DNA from: an uncultured Collinsella sp.
GTDB lineage: Bacteria; Actinomycetota; Coriobacteriia; Coriobacteriales; Coriobacteriaceae
Direction of reading: 5' to 3'
Length of the DNA stretch: 41,550 nucleotides
NCBI GenBank assembly: GCA_958421035.1
Contig: CATZKS010000001.1
Location: 1-41,550, forward strand
Below, piece by piece: positions 1 to 7,204 of the stretch (position 1 is its first letter; every line of letters begins with the position of its first letter). A model generated the notes under the pieces. It was not told where the DNA came from and searched no databases. It saw nothing but the letters and a program-made list of their open reading frames with translations. The translations under genes were made by a program, and so were the position numbers.

Positions 1-5
1 AAGAG

Positions 6-31
6 AAGAGGCGGGGCATGCCCCGCCTCTT
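6..31. terminator. Perfect GC-rich palindrome, probable gene-end hairpin
   Basis: A perfect 26-bp palindrome (13-bp arms, centre CATG) with core GCGGGGCATGCCCCGC. It probably ends a gene lying to the left of the window. No clear T-run follows on the plus strand, so terminator function is an inference from shape alone. Confidence 0.5.
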
Positions 32-70
32 ACACCACATCTCTGCGCGCTACCTCCCTAACGACTATTC

Positions 71-318
71 TGGAGGGCTGTGTGCAAAAAAGGGCAAATA
101 TGAGTACTGTTGCCATTATGGTTGCATTTATTGTACTCAAAAATGAGGTTCCTGATAAGATTTAATACTATTAGGCGTCTCCTTTATTGTACATATGGGG
201 AGAAATAACGCCGTCTACGGACGCTTGGGGCGTTGAATGACCCCCGAAATGATTAAAATCGCTGTTAGTAAATAAGTAGCAGTACTCATATTTGCCATTT
301 TTTGAACACGGTCCTCTA
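71..318 (+). other. AT-rich element closed by a long imperfect inverted repeat (candidate structured RNA or MITE)
   Basis: Positions 80-109 and 280-309 are inverted repeats of 30 bp with only two mismatches. Outward and inward the pairing continues to 71-113 against 276-318, where all five irregular pairs (79/310, 77/312, 72/317, 110/279, 112/277) are G-T, which stay paired only in RNA made from the plus strand. The 160-bp interior is far richer in A and T than the surrounding genes and has no credible ORF. It has a direct repeat TTTATTGTAC near 127 and 183 and an internal hairpin (GGCGT with ACGCC, CTCC with GGAG) near 174-212. It could be a non-autonomous mobile element or a structured RNA. 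No second copy is seen here. Confidence 0.55.
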
Positions 319-382
319 AGGAGACCTTTCCAGAGACGTCAGACGGCCTCAAACAGCCATAATCCAAAGGCCATCTCAAACA

Positions 383-413
383 ACTAGTCATTTAAGAACG
401 TCCCCAATGACTA
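383..413. repeat. ACTAGTC-family intergenic repeat, half copy
   Basis: The 31-bp segment beginning ACTAGTCATTTAAGAACGTC and ending CCCCAATGACTA matches 17214-17244 at all but one position. At 17186-17245 the same sequence forms one side of a large palindrome. Here only one half is present, close to other hairpins in the gene-free region 1-529. It is a dispersed intergenic repeat of unknown function. Confidence 0.7.
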
Positions 414-420
414 CCTCTGC

Positions 421-482
421 AAAAAACTGTACACCAGCATCCAAAGATGTCGAAAAATGTCGACTTTGGATGCTGGTGTACA
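421..482 (-). terminator. Long hairpin with T-run, likely terminator of the glutaredoxin gene
   Basis: Arms TGTACACCAGCATCCAAAG (428-446) and its exact complement (464-482) give a 19-bp perfect stem with a 17-nt loop. Read on the minus strand, the stem is followed by C and then TTTTTT (426-421), the layout of an intrinsic terminator, about 50 nt after the glutaredoxin stop codon. The stem is longer than most terminators and may belong to a repeat family. Confidence 0.65.
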
Positions 483-529
483 TGTTTAGGCCGTATGGGG
501 TGGGGCCTTGGACGGACGGGATGCGCGTG

Positions 530-775
530 TTAGAGCAGGTTTTTCTGTGCCCACGCGATGATGTCACTCGACTCGTAGAGTGGCTTGCCGTCGATGAACA
601 GGCAGGGAACCTGGCGCTTTCCGCCGACGGCGATGAGTGTCTGCTCGGCTTCGATATCGGTCGAGATATTGCGCTCGGGAATGGTCACGCCGTTATCCGC
701 CAGGAAGCGCTTGACTTTTATGCAATACGGGCAGCCGGTCATAACGTAGAGCACGAGCTCGTGATCAGTCGCCAT
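530..775 (-). CDS. Glutaredoxin (dithiol, CPYC)
   Basis: An 81-residue single-domain glutaredoxin, the usual length. The redox motif CPYC is at residues 15-18 after the first beta strand, a QVP cis-proline turn follows near residue 56, and SSDII precedes the last helix. The family reduces protein disulfides or mixed disulfides in the cytoplasm using glutathione or another low-molecular thiol. Actinobacteria often lack glutathione, so the electron donor is unclear and it may act as a mycoredoxin-like or NrdH-like protein. The ATG at 775 has GGAG about 6 nt upstream. It is a single gene followed by the hairpin at 428-482. Confidence 0.9.
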   Translation of the reverse strand: MATDHELVLYVMTGCPYCIKVKRFLADNGVTIPERNISTDIEAEQTLIAVGGKRQVPCLFIDGKPLYESSDIIAWAQKNLL

Positions 776-826
776 GGGTCTCCAATCGGTTGAGGTTTCG
801 ATTGAAATACCCCAAGCCGCCGCGAT

Positions 827-1654
827 CTATGCACGCGTCAACGACGACTCGATGGCCTGAACTAGAAACGCCGTGGCTCCGGTGCCGCAGGGCTTGTCGT
901 AGTAGTCAACAAAGCGCTGGTCGGCAAGATAGCCATGGGCGAGGCCCAGGTACGCCTCGTCTTGGGGCTCGTGTCCCCAGTTAAGGCCAATCCATCGACG
1001 GTGCATTGCAACCAGTTTCTGGGCTTCGTTGCTCTCTGGGTCGCCAATGCCCATGGCAATCGAGAGCTGGCCCAGAATAGCGCGTTCAAGTTCCTTCATG
1101 TCGTTCCATGTCTCGGGGTCCATGTCCAGCAGCGCTTCGTTTGCCGCATCGACGGCTTCATCGCCGTAGCGCGCCCGGGCCTCGGCGCCGTAGCGCTCCT
1201 CGTTTTCCTGCACGGTGCGCCAGCGCTCCAGTTGCGGCAGCACGGCGCCCATAAGCGAGACGGCTTCGTCGAGCGACATACCGGTGTTTTGCGCCAGCCG
1301 CGGGGCACAATCCTCGATCATTGTCTCCATCGTGGTCTCGTAGGTGTACTTGCCGTGGTCGTAGCACCACTTGCAGTAATGATCGGTCGCGGCGCCCGCA
1401 GCATCGGTACCGCAGTCGTCGGGCGTGAGTATCATGCCGCAGCTCTGGCAATAATGCTCGGGCATTTCGAGCAGGTGAGACAGGGGCTCGCCGGTCACGG
1501 CGGCAATGAGCTTCATCATGTCGATGCCCGGTGTGACTTCGCCGCGCTCCCACCGGCTGACGGCTTGGCGTGTGACGAAAAGCCTGGCGGCGAGCTGCTC
1601 TTGGGTAAGGTGATGGGCGCGACGGACAGCGATGAGCTTTTCTGCAAAGGCCAT
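827..1654 (-). CDS. XRE-type HTH regulator fused to a zinc ribbon and a TipAS-like domain
   Basis: 275 residues in three parts. Residues 3-60 are an XRE helix-turn-helix (LTQEQLAARLFVTRQAVSRW). Residues 68-115 are a zinc ribbon of the YCQSCGM type with Cys69, Cys72, Cys94 and Cys97 and the trailing YCKWCYDHGKYTYE pattern. Residues about 150-272 resemble the TipAS ligand-binding domain (YGDEA, an MHRRWIGLNW segment, YLGLAHGYLADQRFVDYY). TipAS binds thiopeptide antibiotics in TipA, where it is joined to a MerR-type domain. Here the DNA-binding part is XRE-type instead. The likely role is a transcription regulator responding to a small molecule. The ATG at 1654 has AAAGGAG 5 nt upstream. The TipAS call rests on pattern memory and is less sure than the other two parts. 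Confidence 0.8.
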   Translation of the reverse strand: MAFAEKLIAVRRAHHLTQEQLAARLFVTRQAVSRWERGEVTPGIDMMKLIAAVTGEPLSHLLEMPEHYCQSCGMILTPDDCGTDAAGAATDHYCKWCYDHGKYTYETTMETMIEDCAPRLAQNTGMSLDEAVSLMGAVLPQLERWRTVQENEERYGAEARARYGDEAVDAANEALLDMDPETWNDMKELERAILGQLSIAMGIGDPESNEAQKLVAMHRRWIGLNWGHEPQDEAYLGLAHGYLADQRFVDYYDKPCGTGATAFLVQAIESSLTRA

Positions 1655-1782
1655 AACGGCTCCTTTCTGCTGGTTGATGGCTTAAGCATACGCAGCTGCC
1701 GACTCTCTTCCAAGCAACCGTTGGTTGCACGGCGGGGGACCGCGGCGAAAAATTGCGCGCAGCGCCCCACACCTCCATGCCG

Positions 1783-1788
1783 TACAAT
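1783..1788 (+). promoter_or_regulatory. -10 element for trmO, placed for a leaderless or near-leaderless mRNA
   Basis: TACAAT ends 7 nt before the ATG at 1796 and overlaps the alternative ATG at 1787. There is no Shine-Dalgarno sequence before either start. If this is the -10 box, transcription would begin at or next to the 1796 start codon. No good -35 is visible. Confidence 0.45.
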
Positions 1789-1795
1789 GACCGGC

Positions 1796-2533
1796 ATGGA
1801 ACCTATTGCACACATACATACCGACCTGCCGCAGAAGTTCGGCATTCCGCGCAACAGCTTTTTGGCGCCCCATCTGCAGGGACGCATCCTATTTGAGCCG
1901 GAATTTGCCTCCAATGCAGCGGTTGAGGGTCTGGACTCCTTCTCTCACCTATGGCTGCTGTGGCGCTTCGAAAATGGAACGCCCGGCGGCACGGCTAAGG
2001 ATATAGCTGCCGATGCCAAGTCGCAGGACAGGCCCGGCGCCAACGTCAAGTGGTCGAAGACCGTGCGTCCGCCGCGTCTGGGCGGAGCCGAACGCGTGGG
2101 CGTGTTTGCCACGCGCAGTCCGTTTCGCCCTAATCCCATCGGGCTCACCTGCGTCAAGCTCGATCGTGTCGAGCTCACCGACAATGGTCCGATCATCCAT
2201 GTGCTGGGGGCCGACCTGCGCGACGGTACACCCATCTACGACATTAAGCCCTACATTCCGTTTGCGGACTGCCACCCGGATGCGACCGGCGGCTGGATTG
2301 AGGATGCTCCGTGGCAAGAGCTCGATGTTGAGTTTCCGCAGGCGCTACAAGACATGGTCCCGCCCGCAAAGCTCCCCGGCGTGGTCGAGGTCCTACGCCA
2401 AGACCCGCGCCGCGCAGGCAGCAAGCACGAGCCAAACCGCATTTACCACTTGGCTTACGCCGGGCTTGACATATCGTTTACGGTCGATGAAACCCAGCTA
2501 ACCGTAGTCGCCGTCAACGACGCGCAAGACTAG
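1796..2533 (+). CDS. trmO: tRNA (adenine(37)-N6)-methyltransferase TrmO (TsaA/YaeB family)
   Basis: 245 residues. The family uses S-adenosylmethionine to methylate the N6 of t6A37 in ANN-decoding tRNAs. Recognisable blocks are the N-terminal PIAHIHTDLPQKFGIPRNS, FSHLWLLWRF, VRPPRLGG, the family signature GVFATRSPFRPNPIGLT, and DGTPIYDIKPYIPFAD; the order and spacing match E. coli TrmO. The start is uncertain between the ATGs at 1787 and 1796, since neither has a ribosome binding site. 1796 fits best with TACAAT at 1783-1788 as a promoter for a leaderless message. The in-frame upstream extension runs antisense to the XRE gene and is not believed. It is divergent from the XRE regulator. Confidence 0.92.
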   Translation: MEPIAHIHTDLPQKFGIPRNSFLAPHLQGRILFEPEFASNAAVEGLDSFSHLWLLWRFENGTPGGTAKDIAADAKSQDRPGANVKWSKTVRPPRLGGAERVGVFATRSPFRPNPIGLTCVKLDRVELTDNGPIIHVLGADLRDGTPIYDIKPYIPFADCHPDATGGWIEDAPWQELDVEFPQALQDMVPPAKLPGVVEVLRQDPRRAGSKHEPNRIYHLAYAGLDISFTVDETQLTVVAVNDAQD

Positions 2534-2599
2534 CCAGCCATTCGTCCGCACACGTCAAATTAAGCGCCAAACCTCATGCCAAAACCGCCCGCGCTGGTG

Positions 2600-2605
2600 G
2601 ACAAT
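2600..2605 (+). promoter_or_regulatory. -10 element (GACAAT) for the C-S lyase gene
   Basis: GGTGGACAATA lies 40 nt before the ATG at 2646 and matches the recurrent GACAAT/TACAAT signature seen before many genes in this window. No convincing -35 is present. Confidence 0.4.
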
Positions 2606-2645
2606 AACGCCTATCGAAACAGCCTACTTTGCACGGGAGTTCAGC

Positions 2646-3857
2646 ATGAAATACGACTTTAGCTCGCTTATCGACCGTCACGGCATGGACTCTATCGCTG
2701 TTGACTCTTGGGGCGAGGTCCCCGGTATGGCCCCGAACGCACCCGACGAGGGCTTCGACCGCATACCCATGTGGGTGGCGGACATGAACTTCGCCACGGT
2801 GCCCACGGTCCAGGAGCACATCATTCAGCGCGTCCATCACCCCATGTTTGGCTACTTCAATCCGCGTCCCGAGTACTTCGATCGCATCATCGAATGGCAG
2901 AGCCGCCGTAATGGCGTCGAGGGCCTGGCACCTGAGCATATCGGCTATGAAAACGGCGTGCTGGGCGGTGTCGTGTCGACGCTGCGCGCGTATGTCCAGC
3001 CGGGCGATGCGGTACTGGTCCACAGCCCCACCTACATCGGCTTTACCAAGTCCATCGAAGCCGCGGGCTATCGCATTGTCCACAGCCCGCTTAAGCTCGA
3101 CGAGCAGGGCGTGTGGCGCATGGACTTTGAGGACATGGAGCACAAGCTCACCCAAAACCTCATTCATGCCGCGGTGTTCTGCTCGCCGCACAATCCCTGC
3201 GGCCGCGTATGGGAGCGCGATGAGATCGAGCGCGCCATGGACATCTATCGCCAGCACGATTGCGTGGTGATCTCGGACGAGATTTGGTCCGATATCATTC
3301 TGCCGGGTCACAAGCATATCCCGACGCAGTCGGTGAGCGAGGATGCCCGCATGCGCACGGTTGCCCTCTATGCGCCGAGCAAGACGTTTAACCTGGCGGG
3401 TCTCGTCGGCAGCTACCACATCATCTACAACGAGACGCTGCGCGACCGCATGTGCGCCGTGTCTAACAAGACCCATTACAACGAGATGAATGTCCTTTCG
3501 ATGCATGCGCTTATCGGTGCCTACCAGCCGCAGGGCTACGAGTGGGTGGACGAGCTCAACCAGGTGCTTGCCGGCAATATCGAGTACTTCTGCACGTATG
3601 CAGAAAAACAATGGAAGGGCGTCGCGTTTTCGCGTCCGCAGGGCACGTACATGGTGTTTCTGGACTGCACCGAGTGGTGTCGCGAGCATGGCCGTGATAT
3701 TCAGTGGCTGCTCGACGAGGGCGCCCGCGTGGGCGTGGGGTATCAGGATGGCCGTCCGTTCCACGGGCCCTGCCACATTCGCGTGAATCTGGCGCTGCCG
3801 CTTTCGCGCGTAAAAGAGGCGTGCGACCGCCTAGACCGCTACGTTTTTGGGGTATAG
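2646..3857 (+). CDS. PLP-dependent aminotransferase-fold enzyme, MalY/PatB family (cystathionine beta-lyase)
   Basis: 403 residues, the normal length. Features are the PMWVADMNF start of the MalY/PatB family (residues 41-49), the CSPHNPCGRVW substrate-binding block (179-189), DEIWSDI (211-217), and the Schiff-base lysine K246 in APSKTFNLAG. A C-terminal arginine in HIRVNLALP should bind the substrate carboxylate. Members cleave cystathionine or cysteine conjugates to a thiol or homocysteine, pyruvate and ammonia; some also act as regulators (E. coli MalY). It probably works in sulfur amino-acid metabolism in the cytoplasm. The ATG follows GGGAG by 6 nt. It appears to be a single gene. Confidence 0.9.
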   Translation: MKYDFSSLIDRHGMDSIAVDSWGEVPGMAPNAPDEGFDRIPMWVADMNFATVPTVQEHIIQRVHHPMFGYFNPRPEYFDRIIEWQSRRNGVEGLAPEHIGYENGVLGGVVSTLRAYVQPGDAVLVHSPTYIGFTKSIEAAGYRIVHSPLKLDEQGVWRMDFEDMEHKLTQNLIHAAVFCSPHNPCGRVWERDEIERAMDIYRQHDCVVISDEIWSDIILPGHKHIPTQSVSEDARMRTVALYAPSKTFNLAGLVGSYHIIYNETLRDRMCAVSNKTHYNEMNVLSMHALIGAYQPQGYEWVDELNQVLAGNIEYFCTYAEKQWKGVAFSRPQGTYMVFLDCTEWCREHGRDIQWLLDEGARVGVGYQDGRPFHGPCHIRVNLALPLSRVKEACDRLDRYVFGV

Positions 3858-3953
3858 GGGTCGCACGATTCGGGTACCGCGGCTTGTGCCCATGTCGTCA
3901 ATGTGCGTGGGCGCATAGAGCGCAGAGGGTTGCGAGTGCGTTTTCCACGTTCG

Positions 3954-4433
3954 CTACTTTTCTTGAATTTGCTTGCCGCAAAGGTGCTCAATCGTAATTT
4001 CATACAGTTGGACGCCTCTGATACTTTGCTTGATTTCCTCTTCGACCTCTTCGGCAGAAGGATAGTACTTGAGGGCAAACTGTCGGACTTTGTCTTCGAC
4101 AAACGCCGGGTCATCGTTCACGAGGCGGCAACGGCCAAAAACCACGGTGCTCTGAACATAGGGTGCCCAGTCGTCGTCTTTATACCAATCGTTGCCATAG
4201 ACGGTAAAGCAGACTTTGTCGCTGCGTTTGAGCGCATCGACCTTATGCCCTGCCTTGGCTCCATGAAAGTAAATTTTGTCGTGCTCGGGGTCAAAGTAGT
4301 AGTTAACGGGAATGGCGTAAGGATAGCCGTCGTCTCCGTTGACGGCAAAAACGCCGCGCTTGCAATTGACGAGCAGCTCTCGTGCCTCTTGATCGGTGAT
4401 AGCACGCTTCTTTCTGCGAAGAGGTCTAAACAT
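3954..4433 (-). CDS. FMN-binding split-barrel protein, pyridoxamine 5'-phosphate oxidase-like (NimA-related)
   Basis: 159 residues, one PPOX-type split barrel. It begins with MFRPLRRKKRAITDQEARELL, has GVFAVNGDDGYPYAIPVNYYF as the first strands, then IYFHGAKAGHKVDAL and VCFTVYG, the order of the NimA/5-nitroimidazole-reductase subgroup. Such proteins bind FMN (or heme or F420 in relatives) and many have unknown substrates, so neither PdxH activity nor drug resistance should be assumed. The ATG at 4433 has AAAGGAAG 8 nt upstream. It is convergent with the C-S lyase gene and divergent from the K+ channel gene. Confidence 0.82.
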   Translation of the reverse strand: MFRPLRRKKRAITDQEARELLVNCKRGVFAVNGDDGYPYAIPVNYYFDPEHDKIYFHGAKAGHKVDALKRSDKVCFTVYGNDWYKDDDWAPYVQSTVVFGRCRLVNDDPAFVEDKVRQFALKYYPSAEEVEEEIKQSIRGVQLYEITIEHLCGKQIQEK

Positions 4434-4599
4434 CGTGGACTTCCTTTCTTTCCGCGTGCTGCGTGCACGACGGTGGGCGGTGTGTCTATATCAAGATACT
4501 AGTTCAGGCTGCGAGGCCGACGGGAACGCCCCGTTTTCCGCAGATTGAAACGTGCTCTTGTTTGTCGTGGGAGGATTGTTCCTCACAACCCGTCGTTTA

Positions 4600-4621
4600 G
4601 AAGCGTTCTTGATGACTAGTT
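4600..4621. repeat. Degenerate ACTAGTC-family repeat
   Basis: The segment GCGTTCTTGATGACTAGTT resembles one side of the palindrome at 17186-17245 (GCGTTCTTAAACGACTAGTC), and another ACTAGTT lies at 4496-4502. It sits in the 255-bp gap between the PPOX and channel genes, which otherwise holds a short GAGGATTGTTCCTC hairpin and the GACAAT promoter element at 4643. It is a weak, decayed copy. Confidence 0.35.
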
Positions 4622-4642
4622 CCGTTTGCGGGGGAGGCGTGG

Positions 4643-4648
4643 GACAAT
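4643..4648 (+). promoter_or_regulatory. -10 element (GACAAT) for the K+ channel gene
   Basis: GTGGGACAATA stands 40 nt before the ATG at 4689, the same context as at 2600, 17261 and 19028. Confidence 0.4.
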
Positions 4649-4688
4649 ACCGAGCGAACGTGATTGGTTGTCCGTGGAAAGGGTCGCG

Positions 4689-5114
4689 ATGAAAAAGCTC
4701 AGGACGCTTGCTGACGTTTTGCGCCAGGCGGGCTTTGTGCGCATTACGGAGCTGTTCCTCGTCTTCTATCTGCTGTGCTCGACGGCTGTCTGGCTGTCCG
4801 AGCCCACGACCCTCACGTTTGGCGATGGTCTCTGGTTTAGCTTTGAGACGGTCTCGACCATCGGCTTTGGCGATATCCCGGCCGAAACGCCGGTCGCTCG
4901 CGCTATTACCGTCGTCCTGAGCGTTATCAGCATCTTCTACATCGCCATGCTCACGGGTGTGGCGGTGAACTACTGCAATACGCTCATTAAGCTGCGCCAA
5001 AAGGACACCATGGCGCGCTTTATGGACGATCTTGAGCATTTGGAAGAGCTCGATCGCGACGAGCTCGCCGATCTTTCGCGTCGTGTGCGCGAATATCGCC
5101 GACGCCAACGCTAA
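4689..5114 (+). CDS. Two-helix potassium channel family protein
   Basis: 141 residues. A first transmembrane helix (about 20-37), a pore helix with the selectivity filter TIGFGD (57-62, a TVGYGD variant), a second helix (about 73-96) and a charged cytoplasmic tail rich in Glu, Asp and Arg that may form a coiled coil. This is the minimal KcsA-type pore, which works as a tetramer in the membrane. There is no RCK or cyclic-nucleotide domain. An upstream in-frame extension to 4626 is rejected because the ATG at 4689 has GGAAAGGG 5 nt before it and the pore fold starts there. The LOG-family gene follows 36 nt later and may be cotranscribed. Confidence 0.85.
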   Translation: MKKLRTLADVLRQAGFVRITELFLVFYLLCSTAVWLSEPTTLTFGDGLWFSFETVSTIGFGDIPAETPVARAITVVLSVISIFYIAMLTGVAVNYCNTLIKLRQKDTMARFMDDLEHLEELDRDELADLSRRVREYRRRQR

Positions 5115-5150
5115 AGCGGGCGCCGTGCGTCACGACGAGGGGGATTGCAT

Positions 5151-5684
5151 ATGAACATCACGGTATACCTGGGCGCCAGCGTTGGTAACGACCCAGCATT
5201 TCTGCCTGCGGTGCAAGAATTGGGCAACTGGATTGGCTCCAACGGGCACGCGCTGGTATACGGCGGGTCCAAATCGGGCCTGATGGGCGCGCTTGCCGAT
5301 AGCGTGCTCGGGGCAGGCGGACACGTGACGGGCGTTGAGCCGAGCTTTTTTATCGAGGCGGAGTTCCAGCACGAGGGCATCGATGACCTTATCGTTACAA
5401 GTGACATGGCCGAGCGCAAAGCCAAGATGATCGAGCTCGGTGATGCGTTCATCGCATTTCCGGGCGGCACGGGCACGCTCGAGGAGATTGCCGAGGTTAT
5501 GTCCGCGGTATCGTTGGGGCACCTGAGTGCTCCGTGCATCTTGTATAACCTGGACGGTTACTACAACGACCTCAAGGCGCTGCTCGGGCATATGATTGAT
5601 AAAGGGCTTTCGAGCCCGAGGCGTCAGCAAGGCATCTACTTTGCCGACGATTTGCGCGAGATTGCCTCGATTATCAACGGATAA
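5151..5684 (+). CDS. LOG family protein (nucleoside 5'-monophosphate phosphoribohydrolase-like)
   Basis: 177 residues with the LOG (lysine decarboxylase-like) fold: GGSKSGLMG at residues 38-46, DMAERK at 85-90 and the hallmark PGGTGTLEE at 104-112. The family cleaves N6-modified AMP (cytokinin nucleotides) or AMP to a free base and ribose 5-phosphate; in bacteria the physiological substrate is often unknown, and the old name lysine decarboxylase is wrong. The ATG at 5151 follows GAGGGGG by 7 nt; a TTG two codons earlier is less likely. It lies downstream of the channel gene on the same strand. Confidence 0.88.
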   Translation: MNITVYLGASVGNDPAFLPAVQELGNWIGSNGHALVYGGSKSGLMGALADSVLGAGGHVTGVEPSFFIEAEFQHEGIDDLIVTSDMAERKAKMIELGDAFIAFPGGTGTLEEIAEVMSAVSLGHLSAPCILYNLDGYYNDLKALLGHMIDKGLSSPRRQQGIYFADDLREIASIING

Positions 5685-5764
5685 GTCTTGAGCCTGCCCC
5701 ACTATGACTCCCAATGGTGCCGTTTGCAGCGCAGATGGTTGGTTCGTTCGGGCAACGCTCACTC

Positions 5765-5770
5765 TACAAT
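5765..5770 (+). promoter_or_regulatory. -10 element (TACAAT) for the ClC gene
   Basis: CTCTACAATAAAA lies 39 nt before the ATG at 5810 in an otherwise featureless 125-bp gap. Confidence 0.45.
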
Positions 5771-5809
5771 AAAACGTATCTATGTCGACTTTGACCGCGG
5801 GAGGACCCG

Positions 5810-7114
5810 ATGGATAACCTTGCCAAACCCACAAACCGCGCGCTGTTTTTGGTTAGCGTTGCCGTGACCGGTGCGTTCGCGGGTGCCGCGGTCTGGCTGT
5901 TCTTTTTTGCGATGGAGCATGGTATCGACTATCTATGGACCGAGATTCCGCATATGCTGGGCGTCGCTTCGCCCGAGCTTGCCAGCGGCCCGTTTGGCTT
6001 TCTGCCGTACCCGTTTTTTGTCTGCCTGCTGGGCGGCCTGTTAATCGGTCTGTTCGAAAAGATGACGGGCACCAAGACCGATGACCTCAACCAGGTGATG
6101 GCTAAGGTTAAGCAAGACGGGCGCTACCCGTACGACAACCTGGGCAAGCTTTCGCTCGCGGCATTGCTGCCGCTGCTGTTTGGCGGAAGTATTGGACCGG
6201 AGGCCGGCCTGACCGGCGTTATCGCGGGTCTGTGCAGCTGGGTCGGCGACCGCATGCGTCACTTTGGCGCCGAGTTTAGGGAGCTTACGCTGCTGGGCAC
6301 CCAGGCTGCCCTGACGGCGCTCTTTACCGCGCCCGTCTTTGGCTTTGTGGCGCCGCTCGCCGGTAGCGCTGACGGCCAGGGCGAAGACGCCCACGATGAG
6401 TCCGCGTCCGACGAGATCACCATCAAGCTGCCCAAGGCGCAAAAGACGGTGGTCTATGGCATTGCGATTGCAGGCGGTCTGGGTACCTACCTGCTGCTTG
6501 GCCAGCTTGTGGGCGGCGGCATGGGCATGCCCAGGTTCGAGTCCGCCGAGGTGGGCAACCTGGAACTTGTCTGGCTCATTCCGCTGGCGTTGGTCGGCAC
6601 CGTATGCGGTTGGCTGTACTTTGTCTCCGAGCATGCAAGCGAGGCGTTGTCCCATGCAATAGGGGAGCGTCCTGTCGTCAAGGCCATGCTAGCCGGTCTG
6701 ACGCTCGCCATCTGTGGCACGGTCCTGCCCTACACCATGTTTGCCGGCGAGACTCAGGCCGATGTGCTCATGGAAACCTATCTGACCATTCCCGCCGGCG
6801 TGCTTATTTTGACCGGTCTGGTTAAGGCCATGCTGACCCCCGCCCTCATCAATATGGGCTGGCGCGGCGGCCATTTCTTCCCCGTCATCTTCTCGGGCGT
6901 AAGCCTGGGCTACGGCTTTGCCGTCCTCACCGGCGCCGATCCGGTCTTTTGCGTCGCCGTCTGCACGGCATCGACGATGGGTGCGGTCATGCGTCAGCCG
7001 TTCATGGTTGTGGGCCTGCTGCTTATGTGTTTCCCACTCAAGGGTATCGTCTGCATGATCATCGCCGCAGCCATTGCCGCCGGCATTCCACTGCCCAAGC
7101 CGCTGCGCAAGTAA
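5810..7114 (+). CDS. ClC-family chloride channel/antiporter
   Basis: 434 residues, about 10 hydrophobic segments. The anion-site loop reads GGSIGPEAG (residues 125-133), the ClC motif in which the glutamate after GP acts as the gating/proton glutamate. The later GWRGGHFFPVIF and the ASTMGAVMRQP segment match the second and third ClC signature regions. A charged linker near 193-206 (DGQGEDAHDESASDE) breaks the protein in two halves. Members move chloride or fluoride across the membrane as dimers, often with proton exchange. The ATG has GGGAGG 6 nt upstream. It is convergent with the ABC transporter operon. Confidence 0.87.
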   Translation: MDNLAKPTNRALFLVSVAVTGAFAGAAVWLFFFAMEHGIDYLWTEIPHMLGVASPELASGPFGFLPYPFFVCLLGGLLIGLFEKMTGTKTDDLNQVMAKVKQDGRYPYDNLGKLSLAALLPLLFGGSIGPEAGLTGVIAGLCSWVGDRMRHFGAEFRELTLLGTQAALTALFTAPVFGFVAPLAGSADGQGEDAHDESASDEITIKLPKAQKTVVYGIAIAGGLGTYLLLGQLVGGGMGMPRFESAEVGNLELVWLIPLALVGTVCGWLYFVSEHASEALSHAIGERPVVKAMLAGLTLAICGTVLPYTMFAGETQADVLMETYLTIPAGVLILTGLVKAMLTPALINMGWRGGHFFPVIFSGVSLGYGFAVLTGADPVFCVAVCTASTMGAVMRQPFMVVGLLLMCFPLKGIVCMIIAAAIAAGIPLPKPLRK

Positions 7115-7204
7115 TACGGTGGCGCACGCCGGGGACATGCCGTTTGCCACGGATTTGCGGGGAGGGGTGGCAATCGTGCCCTTCGTGGATTGAGGCTCGC
7201 GTCG

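Noticed and set aside
80..309. Insertion sequence with terminal inverted repeats
   Set aside because: There is no transposase frame, and I see no clear target-site duplication; kept only as a candidate element.
407..793. Open frame of 128 codons on the plus strand
   Set aside because: It runs antisense through the glutaredoxin gene and includes the hairpin at 428-482; there is no ribosome binding site and no family resemblance.
935..1795. N-terminal extension of the trmO frame by nearly 290 codons
   Set aside because: The extension is antisense to the XRE regulator and has no homology to TrmO, which starts at 1787-1796.
2574..3776. 400-codon frame antisense to the C-S lyase gene
   Set aside because: It is the mirror of a well-supported gene, typical of long shadow frames in GC-rich DNA; composition is His/Arg/Ala-rich with no recognisable domain.
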